In this document: one piece after another, positions 5,655 to 9,411 of the stretch
How positions within the stretch are numbered: the stretch's first letter is position 1
Layout of the letters: every line of letters begins with the position of its first letter
Assembly: GCA_023267415.1 (NCBI GenBank)
Contig: JAHFNM010000030.1
Span: forward strand, 1 to 9,411
Length of the DNA stretch: 9,411 bases
Direction of reading: 5' to 3'
Source of the DNA: Candidatus Nomurabacteria bacterium
Lineage (GTDB): Bacteria > Patescibacteriota > Minisyncoccia > Phycocordibacterales > UBA9973
Position numbers and translations under genes: made by a program
Notes under the pieces: model-generated
Seen by the model: only the letters and a program-made list of their open reading frames with translations
Told to the model about the DNA's origin: nothing
The model's database searches: none

Positions 5655-7748
5655 ATGAGCGATCGATTCGAACAAAAATTTATTCATTCCTTGGCGGCAG
5701 TTTTCCTATTTGTCCTGCTGGCAGGACCGGGCTTCTTCTTTCATCCCGGCAAAACGATTGCGTATGGACCGACGGCTACCTATGCAGGTCTTGCCATGTC
5801 CTCGGATGGACAAAAACTGATTTTGGGAACGATCGGAGGATCGCTCTATACATCGACTGATGGAGGGGTGAACTGGACGGAGCGCACTGGCGCCGGTACC
5901 GGAACATGGTATGGCATAGCCTCGTCTTCTGATGGAACCAAGCTTATTGCCGCAAAATACGGCGGATCTATCTATCTGTCGACCGACTCCGGAGCGACAT
6001 GGATTCCACAGGCGGGTCCGGGTACGGGCAATTGGACGTATACGGCATCGTCTTCCGACGGATCGCAATTGATATCATATGTGTATGGAACGATGGATTT
6101 CAAGATCTCTACCGATTCCGGTGCGACTTGGAGCAGTTATAGTGGCGCTGGCCTACCGGGATATCCAAGCTCGATGTCGTTTTCTTCCGATGCGACAAAA
6201 ATTACCGCACTCGTGGAATTTTCTTTATATCGTTCAACCGATTCGGGAATGAATTGGACGCTCATTCCGGCAATTCATAACGGCACTTACTATTCAAATG
6301 TGGCTTCATCGGGCGACGGATCAAGGATCGCTGCTGCATACACTGAAAACTATTACAACGAAGAGGCGGATTGGACGTATGTCCATCTTGGAATCGATAA
6401 CTCATATGACGGAGGCGCATCGTGGGGGACTACAGTGTATGGTGACACAGCCCTCAATAACAGTCAGCCAAACTTCAATGCTCTCGCATTTTCGACGGAT
6501 GGGACAAAGCTTATTTCAAATGAGATATATTCAGGAATGAGCTTTGGATATGATTCTTCAGCGGGATTCTATATGTTGGGGACCACTCGCACGTACGCTT
6601 CTCGATATTTCCTTTCTTCGGATGGGGCAAAGGTTATCGCAGTGGCCGAGAATACGATATATGCCTCTCGTGATGGCGGAGTCAATTGGAGCTCGGTTCC
6701 GTATGTGCTCACATATTCGGCCGATGCTCATGGCACGCTCTCTGGAACGCTTTCTCAAAATATCGCTCCGGGAGGCGAGGGTACAGCAGTGACGGCAGTG
6801 CCGGAAGCGGGCTATCACTTTGCAAATTGGAGCGACGACTCGACTGCCAATCCCCGCACGGATACCAATGTTCTCGCCAGTCATTCGTACACAGCATATT
6901 TTGCGGTCAATCCGACGTATACACTTACGTATGCTGCTGGAACTCACGGAACGCTGACAGGTACAACTTCGCAGTCAGTCATTTTAGGCGGCAGTGGAAG
7001 TGCGGTTACGGCCGTTCCTGACGAGTATTATCATTTTGTTGATTGGAGCGATGCATCGACAGAGAATCCGCGCACTGACGTGAATGTTGCAGGAGCGATA
7101 TCGGTGACGGCGAATTTTGCCGCTGATCTATGCACGCTTGCCTATGTTGCAGGCGAGCACGGCTCTATTACCGGGTCTCTGCTGCAAACGGTGGATTATG
7201 AGGCAAGCGGTTCGGCTGTGACCGCCGTTCCCGATGCAGGTTATCACTTTGTGTCCTGGAGCGACTCATCTACTGCAAATCCTCGCACTGATATCGGTGT
7301 GGAGGGAGGCATTTCAGTCACGGCGAGTTTTGCGGCCGATGCAGTGGTTCCTCCTCCATCTTCTTCATCCGGAGCATCATCTCCTTCGACACCGAACACT
7401 GGCTATAAAAGCGGGGGATATCCCTTTGTTCCACCCACACAGCCGAACCAAGCGGTTGGCGGTCGCGGAATCGCCACGTTTACCCGCGTATTATGGCAGG
7501 GAGTCGTGCACGCCGATGTAAAAATGTTACAGGCGTTTCTCAATGCACACGGGTATGTGCTTAGTGCAATTGGTCCTGGATCGCCCGGCAGCGAAACGGA
7601 TTTTTTCGGAACGCTCACGTTCGACGCACTTTCCCGGTTTCAATCGGATCATGCGCTTGAAATACTAACCCCGCTCAATCTCACGATGCCAACTGGAATA
7701 TTTGGCATAAACACAATGAAAGTGGTCAACGGCATACTCGTGAAATAG
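5655..7748 (+). CDS. Secreted Asp-box propeller / InlB-B repeat / peptidoglycan-binding-like protein, 697 aa
   Basis: Predicted cell-surface protein. Residues 1-37 are a Sec-type signal peptide (charged start, hydrophobic core about 11-30). Residues 42-349 hold seven units of the form S-x-D-G-x-K-L-I (near 49, 91, 133, 177, 219, 280 and 321), mostly 41-44 residues apart. Six carry an Asp-box SxDxGxxW (67-74, 109-116, 152-159, 194-201, 250-257, 338-345), indicating a seven-bladed sialidase/BNR-like propeller. No sialidase catalytic residues can be assigned, so enzyme activity is not claimed. Three InlB-B-like repeats of about 70 residues follow (351-561), then a Ser/Pro/Gly linker (562-605). 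A C-terminal domain (606-697) has the DVKMLQAFLN, GPGSPGSETDFFG and ALSRFQ motifs of the peptidoglycan-binding-like module frequent in Parcubacteria. I infer anchoring to the wall with the propeller displayed outward. No Shine-Dalgarno adjoins ATG 5655, but the signal peptide supports this start. Confidence 0.9.
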   Translation: MSDRFEQKFIHSLAAVFLFVLLAGPGFFFHPGKTIAYGPTATYAGLAMSSDGQKLILGTIGGSLYTSTDGGVNWTERTGAGTGTWYGIASSSDGTKLIAAKYGGSIYLSTDSGATWIPQAGPGTGNWTYTASSSDGSQLISYVYGTMDFKISTDSGATWSSYSGAGLPGYPSSMSFSSDATKITALVEFSLYRSTDSGMNWTLIPAIHNGTYYSNVASSGDGSRIAAAYTENYYNEEADWTYVHLGIDNSYDGGASWGTTVYGDTALNNSQPNFNALAFSTDGTKLISNEIYSGMSFGYDSSAGFYMLGTTRTYASRYFLSSDGAKVIAVAENTIYASRDGGVNWSSVPYVLTYSADAHGTLSGTLSQNIAPGGEGTAVTAVPEAGYHFANWSDDSTANPRTDTNVLASHSYTAYFAVNPTYTLTYAAGTHGTLTGTTSQSVILGGSGSAVTAVPDEYYHFVDWSDASTENPRTDVNVAGAISVTANFAADLCTLAYVAGEHGSITGSLLQTVDYEASGSAVTAVPDAGYHFVSWSDSSTANPRTDIGVEGGISVTASFAADAVVPPPSSSSGASSPSTPNTGYKSGGYPFVPPTQPNQAVGGRGIATFTRVLWQGVVHADVKMLQAFLNAHGYVLSAIGPGSPGSETDFFGTLTFDALSRFQSDHALEILTPLNLTMPTGIFGINTMKVVNGILVK
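6705..7337 (+). repeat. Three tandem InlB-B-like protein repeats
   Basis: Within the surface protein, residues 351-419, 420-490 and 491-561 share the pattern TLxYxAGxHGxLTG, then GSGSAVTAVPDxGYHFVxWSD, SxxNPRTD and SVTAxFA. The nucleotide sequences have diverged at many third positions, so the duplication is not recent. Such beta-grasp repeats usually act as spacers or adhesive stalks in surface proteins. Confidence 0.85.
7470..7745 (+). other. C-terminal peptidoglycan-binding-like domain of the surface protein
   Basis: Residues 606-697. Helix-rich motif with VxMLQAFLNAHGY, a glycine-rich GPGSPGSETDFFG turn and FDALSRFQ, followed by a TGIFGINTMKVVNG tail. This matches the PG_binding_1-like modules that often end Parcubacteria surface proteins. 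It probably tethers the protein to murein; binding itself is inferred. Confidence 0.75.
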
Positions 7749-7754
7749 GCATCT

Positions 7755-7765
7755 TGTGATAAAAT
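7755..7765 (+). promoter_or_regulatory. Extended -10 promoter, predicted leaderless start for the membrane protein gene
   Basis: TGTGATAAAAT: TG, three bases, hexamer TAAAAT (7760-7765), ending six bases before ATG 7772. It has the same spacing logic as the motif at 3789, predicting transcription start at or beside the ATG. It lies in the 23-nt gap after the surface protein stop, and no terminator-like hairpin is seen in the gap. Confidence 0.6.
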
Positions 7766-7771
7766 GGTCTT

Positions 7772-9411
7772 ATGCCACCTGACCATTCGGAAGGAAACGA
7801 AGTCCACAATCTCGATGATGTGAATGACCGGTTGTATCGCCGCGATTTGGCCGGGCGTTCTGTCCGCCGGATCGATGCTCTTCACCGCGAGCCGGTTCCC
7901 GTAGAGACCGAATGGAAGGAAGAATCTATGAAAAAAGGAAAGATCCAAATACATCACTCGTTCTTCCGAAAGTTTTTTTACTACTCGCTCGGATTTGCCG
8001 CACTTGCGGTGCTCTTTGCTGTGATCATGTTCTTTACCGGAGGCAATACTGTTTCTAATTCGAACATTGATATCAACGTTCTCGGCAACTCATTTACCGC
8101 CGGCGGGGAAGAACTTCCGCTTCAAGTGGAAGTGGTCAATAAGAATGCCTCCGCACTTGAACTTGCCGATCTCTTCGTAGAATACGACAAGGGAGGTGAT
8201 GCATCTTCAGGTGCCTCGCATGTGCGCGATCTCAATTCGCTTGGCACGATCAACGCAGGCAAGACGTCAACCAAGAATTTTTTTGTCACGCTCTATGGCG
8301 AGCAGGGAAGCACGAAGAATGTAGACTTCACATTGCAATACCGCTTGCATGGATCGAATGCGATCTTCGTCAAGAAGAGTTCGTTCGTTGTCACGATCAA
8401 TTCGGCACCAGTGTCGCTTTCTGTCGACGGACCGCAGAGCATCACTCCAAATCAAAAGTTGACGCTGACCGTCAAGACTGTTTCGAACAGCAAGAATACG
8501 CTCTCAGGAATGCTTCTGCATGTTGACTATCCGACTGGATTTAATTTTGAAAAATCGGTTCCTGACGCATCTGCCTCGAACAATGTTTGGAATCTTGGCG
8601 ACCTCGCTCCCGGAGCAGAGCGTGATGTCGTGATCACTGGTACGGTGTATGGACAAGACGGTGAAGATCGAGCCTTCCATGTGTATACGGGCGCAGCGAG
8701 CGATGCGGACAATACCAAGATCGGCGTGACATACAATTCGCTTCTTGAAACCATTGCCTTGGTCAAGCCGTTTCTCGCCGCGCATATTTCCATCAACGGA
8801 GGATCGGGCGATCCTACTCCTGTATCGAGCAGTGGAAATGTTTCCGGTTCTGTCGTCTACTCAAACAATTTGCCGACTCGCGTGACTGATGCGTCGATCA
8901 CGGTGCAACTCTCCGGTAATGCGCTCAATGCCGACAGCGTTAGTGTACCAAAGGGATTTTATGATTCTGCCACCAAGACCATCACCTGGAATGCGACTAC
9001 CGATCCTGACCTTGCGTCTATCGAGCCGTCTGATCAGGGAATGCTCAGCTTCACATTCAAAGTGCTGCCGCTCTGGTCAGGAGGAACGACCATCACCAAG
9101 CCATCGATCAAACTCTCGGCAAGCATCAAGGGCAAGCAGCCGGATCAGGGAGGTTCGGTTAACACCGTCACAGACTTTGAGGAGAAGACCGCAGTCGTGG
9201 ATTCCGATCTCGGATTTTCTGCGAGTGCTTCGTATTCTGCCGGCCCATTCTCAAACACTGGACCGATTCCACCGAAGGCAAATCAACCTACGACATACAC
9301 CATTACTTGGACGGCGACCAATTCCGCCAACGCTCTCTCTGGCGGGATCGCTACGGCAACACTGCCGACATATGTGGATTGGGTTGGGACGATATCTCCG
9401 TCAGGCGAACC
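7772..9411 (+). CDS. Membrane-anchored protein with Ig/DUF11-like ectodomains, 3' end outside window
   Basis: The frame is open from ATG 7772 to the window end: 546 codons, no stop. Residues 1-69 are charged and probably cytosolic, with the motif VNDRLYRRDLAGRSVRRID; 70-90 form one membrane helix (YYSLGFAALAVLFAVIMFF) preceded by positive charges, predicting an N-in, C-out single-pass protein. The ectodomain is beta-rich: 98-210 contains GGEELPLQVEVVNKNASALE; 213-306 a DUF11-like unit ending NVWNLGDLAPGAERDV; 330-450 and 480-546 are further Ig-like units with TYTITWTATN phrasing. I recall similar proteins in Parcubacteria genomes, but no function is known; an envelope or attachment role is inferred. 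The start is supported by the promoter at 7755-7765. An internal ATG at 7928 has a good Shine-Dalgarno (AAGGA, 7916-7920) and would remove the cytosolic 52 residues. Confidence 0.85.
   Translation, partial: MPPDHSEGNEVHNLDDVNDRLYRRDLAGRSVRRIDALHREPVPVETEWKEESMKKGKIQIHHSFFRKFFYYSLGFAALAVLFAVIMFFTGGNTVSNSNIDINVLGNSFTAGGEELPLQVEVVNKNASALELADLFVEYDKGGDASSGASHVRDLNSLGTINAGKTSTKNFFVTLYGEQGSTKNVDFTLQYRLHGSNAIFVKKSSFVVTINSAPVSLSVDGPQSITPNQKLTLTVKTVSNSKNTLSGMLLHVDYPTGFNFEKSVPDASASNNVWNLGDLAPGAERDVVITGTVYGQDGEDRAFHVYTGAASDADNTKIGVTYNSLLETIALVKPFLAAHISINGGSGDPTPVSSSGNVSGSVVYSNNLPTRVTDASITVQLSGNALNADSVSVPKGFYDSATKTITWNATTDPDLASIEPSDQGMLSFTFKVLPLWSGGTTITKPSIKLSASIKGKQPDQGGSVNTVTDFEEKTAVVDSDLGFSASASYSAGPFSNTGPIPPKANQPTTYTITWTATNSANALSGGIATATLPTYVDWVGTISPSGE

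Noticed and set aside
6298..7021. Several alternative-frame open frames inside the surface protein gene, on both strands
   Set aside because: The long frame 5655-7748 has a signal peptide, periodic motifs and domains; the alternatives have none.
5655..7748. Calling the surface protein a sialidase
   Set aside because: Asp-boxes occur in many non-enzymatic propellers, and the arginine triad and other catalytic residues cannot be assigned from the sequence.
1..9411. tRNA, rRNA, CRISPR array, IS element or attachment site
   Set aside because: Nothing with the needed structure was seen; the short heptamer arrays lack spacers and direct-repeat lengths of CRISPR.

Overview
The window looks like a chromosomal segment of a Candidate Phyla Radiation bacterium (Patescibacteria, most likely a Parcubacteria lineage such as Kaiserbacteria or a relative). 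This is inferred from recognised protein styles: a eukaryote-like (IleS2-type) isoleucyl-tRNA synthetase, a short cysteine-free RecO, a cell-surface protein with a C-terminal peptidoglycan-binding-like domain of the kind common in Parcubacteria, and a single-pass membrane protein with DUF11-like ectodomains resembling a family I recall from that group. TGA is not read as a sense codon in any of the genes, so the code looks standard (table 11). All genes are on the + strand and tightly packed, and I see no RNA genes, insertion sequences or CRISPR.

Layout: 1-3132 is the 3' part of ileS (5' end outside the window). A complete-looking histidine-phosphatase domain of about 200 residues is inserted in its catalytic core. 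Next come a HAD-family hydrolase (3134-3766), a helical protein of unknown function (3807-4370), a small alpha/beta hydrolase of the RBBP9/YdeN type (4375-4986) and recO (5014-5571). After an 83-nt gap with a promoter-like motif and a hairpin plus T-tract lies a secreted protein of 697 aa (5655-7748): signal peptide, seven-bladed Asp-box propeller, three InlB-B-like repeats and a peptidoglycan-binding-like domain. The last gene (7772 to the window end, open at 9411) encodes a membrane-anchored, cytosol-to-outside protein with Ig/DUF11-like repeats.

The ileS-to-recO genes are housekeeping or general metabolic functions. The last two genes form a cell-surface block, plausibly acting in envelope architecture or attachment.

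Three observations stand out. (1) IleRS carries an embedded phosphatase with its catalytic residues intact, lying inside a block (about 1021-2220) that is clearly richer in GC than the flanking ileS sequence. (2) Three short arrays with a 7-nt period (consensus about CTAGAAC) occur inside ileS, at the 3' end of the HAD gene and at the hydrolase/recO junction. In two cases the array supplies the stop codon, and in ileS the equivalent TAG reads TAT, keeping the frame open. (3) Three gene starts share an extended -10 motif of the form TG-N2-A-TANNAT, and for two of them its distance to the ATG predicts leaderless mRNA.
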